From the NCBI GenBank assembly GCA_963680875.1, contig OY804582.1:56810646-56874645 (forward strand): DNA of 64,000 nt. Reading direction: 5' to 3'. This document shows, piece after piece, positions 38,126-48,504 of this stretch (position 1 is its first letter; every line of letters starts with the position of its first letter). This DNA comes from Bathymodiolus brooksi (lineage: Eukaryota > Mollusca > Bivalvia > Mytilida > Modiolidae). The translations under genes and the position numbers were made by a program. The notes under the pieces were generated by a model. That model saw only the letters and a program-made list of their open reading frames with translations. It searched no databases and was not told where the DNA came from.

Positions 38126-38643
38126 AAATCAACCCTAATGAGTTGTTAATTTCACAAGTTGGTCAGTTGGAATTGTAAATTTAATTTGAAAGTTTTGCCA
38201 TCTTATTATTATTTTTTGTTCTATCAGCACTGACAATTTCTTCTAAAATGGACTGACAGTCTTTTATATAATTCAAAACCAAACTTGGCAGAGATGTTTT
38301 CTATGAGGTCCTACACAAGAGTTGTTACTTTTGTGCAGATTCGTCAAAAAACATAGCCACCATGTGACTTTGAAAATTCTGATTGGTCGATTTTCAAGAA
38401 ACTTCTTCTCAAGAACCGCTGAAGGGATTGAATTGAAATCTGGTATATATGTTCCTATGAATGTCTTTAACATGTGTTGTTACTGTTTGCACCATTTGAA
38501 AATTCAAAATGGCCACCAGCTATCATTATTGTGCATTGGACAATTTGTAATGGCCATTATCCTGACTTGGGTACTTTTCTGCTCTAAATGTGCAGAACTT
38601 CTGTTAGACCAGGAAAAACAAAGAGTGACAATCTAAATTTATT
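38126..38643. other. Region between the two convergent transposon genes
   Basis: It contains dispersed-repeat text around 38280-38540 and a 104-codon plus-strand frame (38322-38636) without a recognisable domain. Confidence 0.4.
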
Positions 38644-38790
38644 TTATGCGACAATATAGTCAATTGTTTTGTCTTGGTCTTCAAATCTGGATTTCTGAGA
38701 TGCTACAATATCATCCCGAGTTGGAGGTTGTGGAATTGGTGCAAGATGGACCGAGATTCTTCTGGGATCATCTACTTCCAACTGCACATG
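38644..38790 (-). pseudogene. Coding-looking extension beyond the stop of the minus-strand gene
   Basis: In the same frame as exon 4, immediately past the TAA, 48 further codons run to the next TAA (38646-38644). They include VHLAPIPQPPTRDDIVASQK, whose proline-rich stretch followed by a charged helix looks like real protein. Either exon 4 carries a recent nonsense mutation, or a very short intron (possible GTCATC donor, TGTGCAG acceptor, 54 nt) removes the stop. The open question is whether the protein ends at 38791 or here. Confidence 0.4.
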
Positions 38791-38929
38791 TTAATTCATT
38801 CCTTCATTATCTTGCAGTCTCATACAAATGATGACCCTTAATAGTCTTGGAACATAGGAATATGACTTGTCAGCTTTAACAGGCTGCACAGACCATCTAG
38901 CTGTCTTTTTGTTGTAACTTCTCTGCCAC
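38791..38929 (-). CDS. Transposon minus-strand gene, exon 4 (last before stop)
   Basis: The acceptor is TTCTACTTCAG. It enters in phase 2, completing an Arg codon from exon 3, and runs 45 codons to TAA at 38793-38791. It is rich in Arg, Lys and Tyr, with RWQRSYNKKTARWSVQPVKA then KSYSYVPRLLRVI. No family recognised. See the extension entry for the coding-looking sequence past the stop. Confidence 0.55.
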
Positions 38930-39289
38930 CTGAAGTAGAAAAATACATACAATGTAATTCACAAGAATAAAACAATAGAATTGAGATTATGATCTATGGA
39001 GCCCTAACTTTCAATTCAAGATGAATATCTCGAATGTATAGTGAATGACAAACTAAACATATCATTACAAGTCCACTTTATGAAGGATTTGAGTGATTTG
39101 TAGACAGATTTTAGGTTGTGGTCATCCCTCAAGAAGTTCTACGGCAGGCATCACGAGCTGGTCAATTGTTACAGGGTGTCTGTTACCCAAATCAGACCTG
39201 ATCTTCATTTGTTGTTGATGTCTTTCCCTTCATCGGATGGGACTTCTACCGGACTTGACCATGGACAACACAGCGGGTTTGCGACTTTC

Positions 39290-39436
39290 GATTGACCCTT
39301 CTGAAGCCTATGATAAAATATCAGATTGCTGCCATAAATAATTACTGAGAAAAATGTTATGAACATCTTGGGACGAACGGATGGACAGAGGTAAAACAGT
39401 ATACCCCCTCCCCCTTCCAGTGGAGCGGGGGTATAA
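39290..39436 (+). repeat. Dispersed repeat with terminal GC hairpin, second copy
   Basis: It shares ATCAGATT(G/T)CTGCCAT and GGTAAAACAGTATACCCCC with the copy at 36870-37190 and ends in GCGGGGGTATAAT. Confidence 0.65.
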
Positions 39437-39534
39437 TAAAGCTCCTATGACATATGATCATGCATGGTTCTGTTATTAGGACAAAATTTCAAGTATGTAA
39501 GTTACAACTGAAACATGAAATTAACATGACAAAC

Positions 39535-39624
39535 CTTAGAGTGAAGTTGAGGCTAGGTTCAAAATCTCCATCGTCAGAATCATCACCAACATCACTGCCC
39601 TCTTCAGTAATATCTATTGAGAGA
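39535..39624 (-). CDS. Transposon minus-strand gene, exon 3 (acidic)
   Basis: Exactly 90 bp between an acceptor TTATTCTTACAG and a GTTTGT donor, phase 2 on both sides. It encodes a strongly acidic stretch, DITEEGSDVGDDSDDGDFEP, then SLNFTL. Such acidic linkers are common in nuclear proteins; nothing more specific can be said. Confidence 0.6.
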
Positions 39625-40100
39625 CTGTAAGAATAAAAAATAATTGTTTATTACAGTGTATGTGTATAATATCGAAACAAATTTTGCTATATGGTTCTGA
39701 TGTGCAGCTGTATAACGAAAAAGCTTTTCAAAATAATATTAAATCTATATACATGTATCCAGCACACATCTACACAACCCAATATAAAGAGACAAAATTA
39801 CATCAAAGTTCCAGGAAAAAATTTGGTGCGCCAGACGTGCGTCAATTCTGTCCCAGTTTGGTTTCATTCCCATAAGTAGCTAAAGAGGACTGGCCATTTC
39901 AGCTTGTGGATTGATGAAAATGTAACGATGACGCAGAAGCCAACATGATCCCTATATAATATAGCTACTAGTAGTATCACTATGCAAGCCACAATAATTA
40001 ATAGGAAACTGTTATACGAGTGACTGTGTTGAACAATATTGACAATGTTACCTATAAACATAATGTAGAATATGTCTAATCTTTAACAAAATGAACATAC

Positions 40101-40205
40101 TCAAATGGGTTCACAAATGAACTCGATTTCTCCAGTTTCATCCGTTTCGTTGAAATGTGATGGCTGCTCATTTCTTCTACTCTAGAATTACCTTGGTCAG
40201 AATAT
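40101..40205 (-). CDS. Transposon minus-strand gene, exon 2
   Basis: 105 bp between an acceptor ending TTTAG and a canonical GTATGT donor, phase 2 on both sides. It encodes a polar stretch with the basic run STKRMKLEK, a possible nuclear localisation signal. Confidence 0.6.
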
Positions 40206-40365
40206 CTAAATCAAAAGTACAAATATCAATCACTACAAAATCACATTTGTCTGAAATTACCAGTTTTTGTAGTAATTTGCCTAAAAAATTTAGATAATTT
40301 TACAAAAACCTGCATGATTTTAACACAGACATGGGCCATCGGTCTACTGTTAAATTCACACACTG

Positions 40366-41700
40366 TGAAACATGCAAATTGCTATGGATCTTCACATTAT
40401 TTCTTAAAAATCTTGTTTATAAATCATACTTACAAGATCCAAACTAAACAAGAGCAAAGCGTGGCGTATCCCCTTGCCTAAAAATTTTACCCGGTGACCT
40501 TGACCTTTGACTTTGAAAATCAATAGGGTTCCAGATTTTCTTAAGGACTAAGTATGTACCAAGTTTGGTCAAAATCCATTGAAGGATGTTGATTCTAGAG
40601 TGTTCACAAGGATGTGACGGACGGACGGTAGCGTTACTATATCCCTTGGCAACTTCGTTGGCGAGGGGATAAAAAGCAGTTCAAATGACAATTCTTTAAA
40701 TAGAAAGCCTTTATATGAAAAATACATATTGATTTCCCTCTATCATGTCTATGTTGATAATTCTAAGATAGTAAAGTATAATTTTGGCTCCCTGAACTAA
40801 AAATTATGTCCAAAATTGTTGAAATGTAGTAAAAAACTAGTTAATGTAATGTTTTTAGAATAGTCAAGAAATAAACTTGGTTTGCATAAGGAAATTGAAA
40901 ACGATTTTCATTTAGTCATAGTCTAAAATATGCAGTTCAGGACATTTCAGTAAAATTTTATAGTCACATATATAGAAAAGTTTCTGAAACTTGCAAATTT
41001 CTATGGATCTTCATATTATGTTTTAAAAACCTTGTTTATGTATCATACTTACAGGATCCAAACTAAAAATGCTACTGAAATGACACTTATTTAAATGGAA
41101 AGCTTTTTATATAAAAGATACATACTGATTTTCCACTATGGTGATAATTCAGACAGGAAGATATAATTTTGGCTCCCATGTTCAAACTTATTGAAAAGTA
41201 CTTTTAACCTTATTTATGTAATGTATTTCCAGTACCCAAGATATAAACTTGTTTGCATAAAGGAATTGAAAATGATTTTCATTTAGCCATGGTCTAAAAT
41301 ATGCATTTTAGGACATTTCTGAAATTTCAGTAAAATTTTGTAGTCATATATAAAAAAAGTTCTGAAACTTGAAAATTTCAATGGATATTCATATCATTTC
41401 TTCAAAACCTTGTTTATAATTATATATTATACTTACAGGATCCAAACTAAAAGTGCAATTGAAATGAAGCTTCTTTAAATAGAAAGCTTTTATTTGAAAA
41501 ATACATACTGATTTTCCATTATAGTGATAATTCGCAGAAAGTAAGGTATATACTTTTGGTTCCCAAAACTAAGTTTCATGTCCAAGTTGTTGAAATTTGA
41601 TAAAATTAAAAGCCTAATTATATCAAAGAAATAAATTTACTTGAATAAAAAGAACTTTATAGGGTTTTCATTAAGCCATGTACAGTTTTAATTCTTGCAT
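40366..41700. repeat. 383-bp tandem triplication inside intron 1 of the minus gene
   Basis: The landmark GATCCAAACTAAA recurs near 40437, 41055 and 41438. The last spacing is 383 bp; the first is 618 bp because of a ~225-bp insertion. Each unit also has CTATGGATCTTCA-type and ATAGAAAGC(C)TTTTAT-type landmarks. Units have diverged noticeably. Confidence 0.8.
40449..40673 (+). mobile_element. 225-bp insertion with CCCCTTGCC/GGCGAGGGG ends
   Basis: It is present in only one of three tandem units, so the two others show the empty site. It starts CAAGAGCAAAGCGTGGCG and ends GTTGGCGAGGGGATAAA. It contains CCTTGACCTTTGAC and GACGGACGGACGG-type text, like other hairpin-ended repeats in this window. 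Confidence 0.75.
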
Positions 41701-41987
41701 TAAAAATGAATTGATTCGATATTTTTTTTTAAATTGATAATAATAAACTGCATTGTCATTGATATCATTTTTGCACTCCCATTTCCCCTTTGCTGGCCTC
41801 TTAAAATTTGTGTTTGTTTACCTCGCAAATACGGCCGTTTTATGCTACTCATTGACAATAATTTGCTGTTGCCAGGTGCAAAATTACATATATTGATTAA
41901 TATCTACCGAAAATGATCATAGGCATCATCATAAATTCATAAAATATGAAAAACGATTGAGAAAAGAAGGCAACATGCTCGGCTTAC

Positions 41988-42079
41988 CTATCAACAATAA
42001 TCAAGCACTTCCTTGAGTTCGCTTCATCCAACGGCACTGGTCCAACTGATCCCCTACATATATCCTGCATTTGTTCCAT
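41988..42079 (-). CDS. Transposon minus-strand gene, exon 1 (start codon)
   Basis: ATG at 42079-42077, about 330 bp inside the right TIR. 30 codons plus 2 bases run to a strong GTAAGC donor at 41987. It encodes MEQMQDICRG, then SVGPVPLDEANSRKCLIIVD. Joined with exons 2-4 (92+105+90+139 bp) the frame stays open for 141 residues, with all three introns in phase 2. No homologue recognised: no THAP, zinc finger or DDE motif. Its position beside the right TIR mirrors the possible + strand start near the left TIR. Confidence 0.6.
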
Positions 42080-42326
42080 TTGGAAGATACTTCACTTCTA
42101 TTCCTCTTTATCTCTGAATCCGTCAAAGTCCGCTTTCTTCCACGCGTTGACAGTTTCTCTTTTGCCCAAGAACCACATGTTGTTTATTGTTTCTAAACAG
42201 TGCGCATGCTCAAGACGTGTTCGCATAGAAGGCCATATGAACAGATTTGAATATTGTCATCCGGACAATAATTCTGATAACGAAAGTTTTGGGTCTTTTT
42301 CGTATCTTTTGCAACATAACTCGGTG

Positions 42327-42412
42327 TTAATCTTCATTTTATGAAGGTCAGTACGGAAATCGACAATAATTTTGGGTATGAAAAAATTACGCAGCTGGTA
42401 GACAATATCCCT
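42327..42412 (-). repeat. Terminal inverted repeat, right, 86 bp
   Basis: Exact reverse complement of 35944-36029. Confidence 0.95.
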
Positions 42413-42416
42413 TTAA
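42413..42416. repeat. TTAA target-site duplication, right
   Basis: Directly follows the right TIR. Confidence 0.8.
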
Positions 42417-42712
42417 TACACTTTGGTGTTTGTGTTGTGGTTTCGTAATTTTCTCGCCAAATTTGACATGGTCGTCACTGTCATTACAATTACATTTGTG
42501 ATTAAGTTGATTTCAATACAGAAAATAGTTTCATAGTTCTTATTTTTATTTCTTATTTGTTTTAATTGGAAACCGACGTGTACAATAAAGTAATGAAGTC
42601 CGTTTTTATAAGACTTGTTTTCAATATAAGAGAGATAACTCAAATTAACATTGAGAGTAAATTAATGAGTATACAGTTATCTACCATACACCATAGAAGA
42701 TGTCTTTCTTGT

Positions 42713-43110
42713 TGATGTTAGAAAACTTTTATTCCAAAAACTGAATATTAACCTGCAAGATCTGTGTCCAAGTGAATATATGAAAACAATAACTAGATTG
42801 TTATATTCAAAAAGTATTGATGACACTATGAATATATGTCACTATATCAAAAATTGTATGAGTATCAGATAAGTTTATTTGTCTTTAATATGATATTTTG
42901 TCATTTAAAAATGTATTCATAATTGTCTATGTTTACTGATTTCATATCATTTTAACGTGGGGAAGACATCAATGTTTGATCGATTTTCCTTTATTAATAA
43001 AACTAGAAACGTATAGTCGGTTTTAAGAGCTTCATGTAGCTCATGTTATTTGTTATATTTATATATGGGCCGACTTTAAATAAAATTTACTTACTTGCTT
43101 AATTACTTAG
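42713..43110 (+). mobile_element. LINE 3' end (C-terminal coding remnant and tail)
   Basis: A frame ending at TAA 42870-42872 encodes DVRKLLFQKL then PSEYMKTITRLLYSKS and closes IRK-like with ICHYIKNCMSIR. This matches the spacing of LINE C-terminal ends. The tail reads GGGCCGACTTTAAATAAAAT followed by ACTTACTTGCTT, a typical LINE 3' terminus. The rest of the element is absent. Confidence 0.6.
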
Positions 43111-43438
43111 AAACTAGATTTTATGCCGGATTTTCTTTTGTTTTGATTTTATAATTAAACAATTTCTCACATCTTATTTTATCTTACATTCGATTGTCTT
43201 TTAATATCTCTCGACAAAATTAATCACAAAATAGCATAATTCATCAACAAAATGTATTTAATTTAAGTGAATATACTTGGTAGTTGTAAATATGCCTTTG
43301 TTGTTTAGTATGATGATGAGTTTTTCGCTGAATCGGTCTTAATAAACTTTAGAAATTTAAATCGTCGAATATGGTGTTGTCTCTCATTTATTTACGGTGA
43401 TATATTATAGAACTATTATTTTTATGAGAGTAACAAAA

Positions 43439-43576
43439 TAATTATCTGTTAGTAAGATAGCTTTTAAACCACATGAGTAAATCTCCCTTAATGCCATATC
43501 TTTCTAGTTTTAACAGTAACCCCCTAATCCAAACACGATCAAACGCTTTACTTACATCAGCAAAAGTGATACTTGT
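43439..43576 (-). pseudogene. LINE reverse-transcriptase fragment
   Basis: About 45 codons before TAA encode FADVSKAFDRVW, then GLLLKLERYGIKGDLL, then MWFKSYLTNR. This is the RT motif A region (the Asp of FAD is a catalytic position) with the following helix typical of non-LTR retrotransposons. Upstream the frame runs straight into the 36-bp minisatellite; downstream it stops at once. It is a truncated remnant. It lies opposite in strand to the LINE tail at 42713-43110, so the two are separate insertions. Confidence 0.85.
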
Positions 43577-46085
43577 AAAAAAGCTGTATTTGTCTGACTG
43601 AAAATTAACGTTCTGAAAGCTGTATTTGTCTGACAAAAAATTACAGTTCTGAAAGCTGTATTTGTCTGACTAAAAATTTTCGCTCTGAAAGCTGTATTTG
43701 TCTGACTAAAAATTGCCGTTCTGAAAGCAGTATTTGTCTGACTAAAAATTAACGTTCTGAAAGCTGTATTTGTCTGACTAAAAATTACTGTTCTGAAAGC
43801 TGTATTTGTCTGATTGAAAATTAACGTCCTGAAAGCTGCATTTGTCTGACTAAAAATTATCGTTCTGAAAGCTGTATTTGTCTGACTAAAAATTTTCGTT
43901 CTGAAAGCTGTATTTGTCTGACTAAAAATTTTCGCTCTGAAAGCTGTATTTGTCTGACTAAAAATTGCCGTTCTGAAAGCAGTATTTGTCTGACTAAAAA
44001 TTAACGTTCTGAAAGCTGTATTTGTCTGACTAAAAATTACTGTTCTGAAAGCTGTATTTGTCTGATTGAAAATTAACGTCCTGAAAGCTGCATTTGTCTG
44101 ACTAAAAATTATCGTTCTGAAAGCTGTATTTGTCTGACTAAAAATTTTCGTTCTGAAAGCTGTATTTGTCTGACTAAAAATTGCCGTTCTGAAAGCAGTA
44201 TTTGTCTGACTAAAAATTAACGTTCTGAAAGCTGTATTTGTCTGATTGAAAATTAACGTCCTGAAAGCTGTATTTGTCCGACTAAAATTTAACGTTCTGA
44301 AAGCTGTATTTGTTTGACTAGAAATTATCGTTCTGAAAGCTGTATTTGCCTGATTAAAAATTGACGTTCTGAAAGCTGTATTTGTCTGACTAAAATTTAC
44401 CGTTCTGAAAGCAGTATTTGTCTGACTAAAAATTACTGTTCTGAAAGCTGTGTTTGTCTGACAGCAAATTAACGTCATGAAAGCTGTATTTGTCTGACTA
44501 AAAATTATCGTTCTGACAGCTGTATTTGTCTGAATAAAAATTACCGTTCTGAAAGCTGTATTTGTCTGACTAAAAATTACCGTTCTGAAAGCAGTATTTG
44601 TCTGACTGAAAATTAACGTTCTGAAAGTTGTGTTTGTCTGACTAGCAATTAATGTTCTGAAAGCTGTATTTGTCTGACTGAAAATTATCGTTCTGAAAGC
44701 AGTATTTGTCTGACTAAAAATTAACGTTCTGAAAGCTGTATTTGTCTGACTAAAAATTACTGTTCTGAAAGCTGTATTTGTCTGACTGAAAATTAACGTT
44801 CTGAAACCTGTATTTGTCTAACTGAAAATCAACGTTCTGAAAGCAGTATTTGTCTGACTAAAATATTGTTCTGAAAGCTGTATTTGTCTGACTAGAAATT
44901 ATCGTTCTGAAAGCTGTATTTGTCTGACTAAAAATTATCGTTCTGAAAGCTGTATTTGTCTGACTAAAACTTACCGTTCTGAAAGCTACATTTGTCTGAC
45001 TAAAAATTATCGTTCTGAAAGTTGTATTTGCCTGACAAAAAATGTTCGTTCTGAAAGCTGTATTTGTCTGACTAAAAACTACCGTTCTGAAAGCTACATT
45101 TGTCTGACTAAAAATTAACGTTCTGAAAGCTGCATTTGTTTGATTAAAAATTGCCGTTCTGAAAGCAGTATTTGTCTGACTAAAAATTAACGTTCTGAAA
45201 GCTGTATTTGTCTGACTAAAAATTATTGTTCTAAAAGCTGTATTTGTCTGACTGAAAATTAACGTTCTGAAAGCTGTATTTGTCTAACTAAAAATTAACG
45301 TTCTTAAAGCTGTATTTATCTAACTGAAAATCAACGTTTTGAAAGCTGTATTTGTCTTATTGGAAATTACCGTTCTGAAAGCAGTATTTGTCTGACTAAA
45401 AATTTACATCCTGAAAGTTGGATTTGTCTGACTGAAAATTACTGTTCTGGAAGCTGCATTTGCTTAACTGAAAATTAACGTTCTGAAAGCTGTATTTGTC
45501 TGACTGAAAATTGCCGTTCTGGAAGATTTATTTCTTTAACTGAAATCAACGTTCTGAAAGCTTTATTTGTTTAACTGAAATCAACGTTCTGAAAGCTTTA
45601 TTTGTTTAACTGAAAATTAACGTTCTGAAAGCTGTATTTGTCGGGTATTTGTCTGACTGAAAAATAACGTTCTGAAAGCTATATTTGTCTGACTGAACAT
45701 TAACGTTCTGGAGGTTGTATTTATCAGACTGAAAATTACCGTACATAAATTAAAGCTGTATTTGTCTAACTGAAAATTAACGTTTTGAAAGCAGTATTTG
45801 TCTAACTGAAAATTAACGTTTTGAAAGCTGTATTTGTCTGACTGAAAATTGCCGTTCTGAAAGCCTTATTTGTTTAACTGAAATCAACGTTCTGAAAGCT
45901 TTAATTATTTGTTTAGCTGAAATCAACATTCTGAAATCTTTATTTGTTTAACTGAAAATTAACGTTCTGAAAGCTGTATTTGTCGGGTATTTGTCTGACT
46001 GAAAAATAACGTTCTGAAAGCAATATTTGTCTGACTGAAAATTAACGTTCTGAATGCTGTATTTGTCTGACTGAAAATTAACGTA
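43577..46085. repeat. 36-bp minisatellite, about 69 units
   Basis: The unit is TTCTGAAAGCTGTATTTGTC followed by TGACTAAAAATTAACG, with changes concentrated in the last few bases (AACG, ACTG, ATCG, TTCG, GCCG). At the left a seven-unit, 252-bp period is visible: AAAATTTTCGCTCTG at 43681 and 43933. Units decay and become irregular after about 45300. Divisibility by 3 keeps a 308-codon minus frame open (SQTNTAFRT repeats), which I do not consider a gene. Confidence 0.95.
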
Positions 46086-46625
46086 TTGCAAAAATATCAT
46101 GATAATTTGATTGCATGTTGTTTTCAATACATCTGAAGTATTAAAACAAAATCTTAACATTACTCAATAATTAAGTTTATTTAAATCAATTGATTTGTTT
46201 TCACAAATAAATTTGACCCCTAGACATAGGCACATTTTGTTTTGTAATATACACAAAACATTGATATTAAATAATTACGCCAAGTCTTTAAATCGAAAAC
46301 ATGGATTAAGAATTTAGAACCGATAGGTTCTTAACCTAGAACAAACTTTAAACAAAAACCTAACACACCAATTAACAGAAAGCCAGGCGGTATAATCTTG
46401 ACTCCAACGGGAAACGCTCTTTAATCTCTACATAAGTAGGGATTTGTAATCTAGTCCGAATATCTAATTTGTAATCCAACCAAGACCTAGATGAAAGTTT
46501 TAAAAGTTTATTACAATTTTGTATTTATAAACATGTTATAATATTAATATATGTAGCCATCTAAATGGTTTATAGTCTGATACATGTACATATAGTCGCA
46601 GCAGATTTGGGTTTTGTTCTTTATA
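46086..46625. other. AT-rich non-coding DNA
   Basis: Nothing recognisable. Confidence 0.35.
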
Positions 46626-46895
46626 TTGTTGAAAGTGGCGTTAAACACCATAACCCTTCGTGTCCGTGATCGTATGGTAGTTGGATTTACAACTACCTAT
46701 GCAATCGGTGCCTATCACCACTGATATTGTGGGTTCGACTCTCGCTCAGGGCGAGGTGTAGAACATGCATATGTGATGCAGTTTGTCAGTGACTTGCGAC
46801 AGGTCTGTGTTTTTCTCCGGTTTCCTCCACCAATAAAACTGACATGCCACGATATAACTGAAATATTGTTGAAAGTGGCGTTAAACACTATAAAA
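46626..46895 (+). mobile_element. tRNA-headed SINE preceded by a second SINE tail
   Basis: A lone 3' core (46626-46656) is followed directly by a full copy (46659-46895), so two copies lie head to tail. The B box is mutated (GTGGGTTCGACTCTCGC). Confidence 0.8.
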
Positions 46896-47157
46896 CCTAC
46901 CAAATCATAACCCTTACCCTTTTTAGCTGTTCGTGTATCATAACAATTAATATTAGAAATTCTTAACGTTATAACCAACATGTACAATGGAACGCTATTA
47001 AGTAGAAATAGAGAGGACTACAAATTTCATTCAGAGTAAAGCAAGTGTTCGAGTTATGGGAGGATTTTGAAAGCGTATTGCTATTATACATAATTACGAT
47101 TTCACTTAAGATTTTTTTCAAAGAAAACGCATTACCAGCGGACAGATATGATTGAAA

Positions 47158-47375
47158 ATTGGTTATGGTGTTTAACGCAAACAATATTTCAGCTATATTG
47201 TGGCGGTCAGTTTTATTGGTGGAGGAAACAAGAGTACCCGGAGAAAACCACAAACCTGCCGTAATTCACTGACAAAATTTATCACATAATGTTCTATCGA
47301 GTACACCTCGTCATGAGCGGATTCGAACTCGCAATTTTAGTGGTGATAGGCACTGATTGCATAGGTAGTTGTATT
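47158..47375 (-). mobile_element. tRNA-headed SINE, head truncated
   Basis: The tail core has a small deletion (TTAACGCAAACAATATTTC); it ends within GTAGTTGTA of the head. Confidence 0.8.
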
Positions 47376-48089
47376 GAAAATTGGATTTATATTCAAAAAT
47401 ATATTTTATTTACATTTTGCGAGATAGTTTTAGACAGTATGCTTTAAAAAAAAAGATAGTATAACAGACGTAAAGAGAAATGCATTGTTAAAACAATCTG
47501 TCATCTTTCAGAGAGAAGCAATATCAAATTCAATCTAACTTCTAATTAAATATCCACAAGAAAATGGATACGATATATTAATCATTACTGTCTCAAAATT
47601 AGCCCTCTTCAGATTTCCTGGTCTAAACATATTGTAATACACGACCCCCATTAGATTCTAGGTTGATATTCTAACAATAGAGAAACTCGCTATGAACAAT
47701 CAGTAAGTTCATACTCATATGCAGTGTCAGGGTTTTTCAATATCATATTCTACCTGAGGAGACTGTCTGTAATCTCATAATTACATTATTTTGGGATTTT
47801 TATCTGATATTCGGCAATGAATATAGCATTAATCAATATGTGATGAGTTGATTGAAATTTAAATACATGTAATTTTGAAAGATATCTGTCTCTTTAGGTA
47901 TGTAGGTTGAATACAGGTGGCGACACATCCATGCTCATGAATTTTACAACACAGAAGAAGTATTCAACATTAAACTGCACTTTCATTTCAATGAAAATAC
48001 AAAGTAAAAATAACCCTCAACTAATAAAAATGTATACAAATGTATTTATCTCTTCTTCCGTGATACTATTTGTCCTCCTAATTAAATAG
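47376..48089. other. AT-rich non-coding DNA
   Basis: Nothing recognisable. Confidence 0.35.
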
Positions 48090-48352
48090 TGGGGCCGTCG
48101 TGGTCGTGATCGTATGGTAGTTGGATTTACAACAACCTGTACAGTCAGTGTGTATCACCACTAAAGTTGTGAGTTCGAATCCCATTCATAGCGAGGTATA
48201 CTCGATACAACTTTAAGTTATAAAGTTTGTCAGTGACTCACGACAGGTCGGTGGTTTTCTCTGAGGACTCTGGTTTCCTCCTCTCAATAAAACTGACCGC
48301 CACGGTATAACTGAAATATTGTTGAAAGTGACGTTAAACACCATAAACCTCA
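48090..48352 (+). mobile_element. tRNA-headed SINE, full length
   Basis: It begins GGGGCCGTCGTGGTCGTGAT, the most complete head in the window, with B box GTGAGTTCGAATCCC and an intact core. Confidence 0.88.
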
Positions 48353-48504
48353 ACCAAACCTAAGTAAAAAAGAGTAAAGAGTGCGGACAACACAAACTTT
48401 GACTCTCCAACTCAGTGACACATGTAAACAAATGTCATGCTTTCTTAATTACTACAATTGACTTAATACTTAGAATCTGGGAAACATATACGTCATTTAT
48501 ATAT

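Larger units (their letters stand above)
35944..42412. mobile_element. 6.47-kb TTAA-type DNA transposon with two convergent spliced genes
   Basis: The ends are identical inverted repeats of 86 bp starting AGGGATATTGTCTACCAGCT, with weaker similarity for about 20 bp more, and TTAA lies directly outside each. TTAA duplication is typical of piggyBac and Kolobok elements; I cannot decide between them and see no DDE transposase or THAP domain. The + strand has a possible first exon (36186) and a P2X7-type last exon (37680-37943). The - strand has a four-exon gene (42079 down to 38791). Passengers include a truncated SINE, hairpin-ended repeats and a 383-bp triplication. The perfect TIRs suggest fairly recent movement. 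Confidence 0.8.

Noticed and set aside
38322..38636. 104-codon plus-strand frame inside the TTAA transposon
   Set aside because: Overlaps dispersed-repeat text, shows no domain, and has no splice link to the P2X7-type exon, which already ends in a stop.
43552..44478. 308-codon minus frame (SQTNTAFRT repeats)
   Set aside because: 36-bp minisatellite artefact; frame decays where units become irregular.
43577..46085. CRISPR-like regularly spaced repeat
   Set aside because: Units are contiguous with no unique spacers, in an animal genome.
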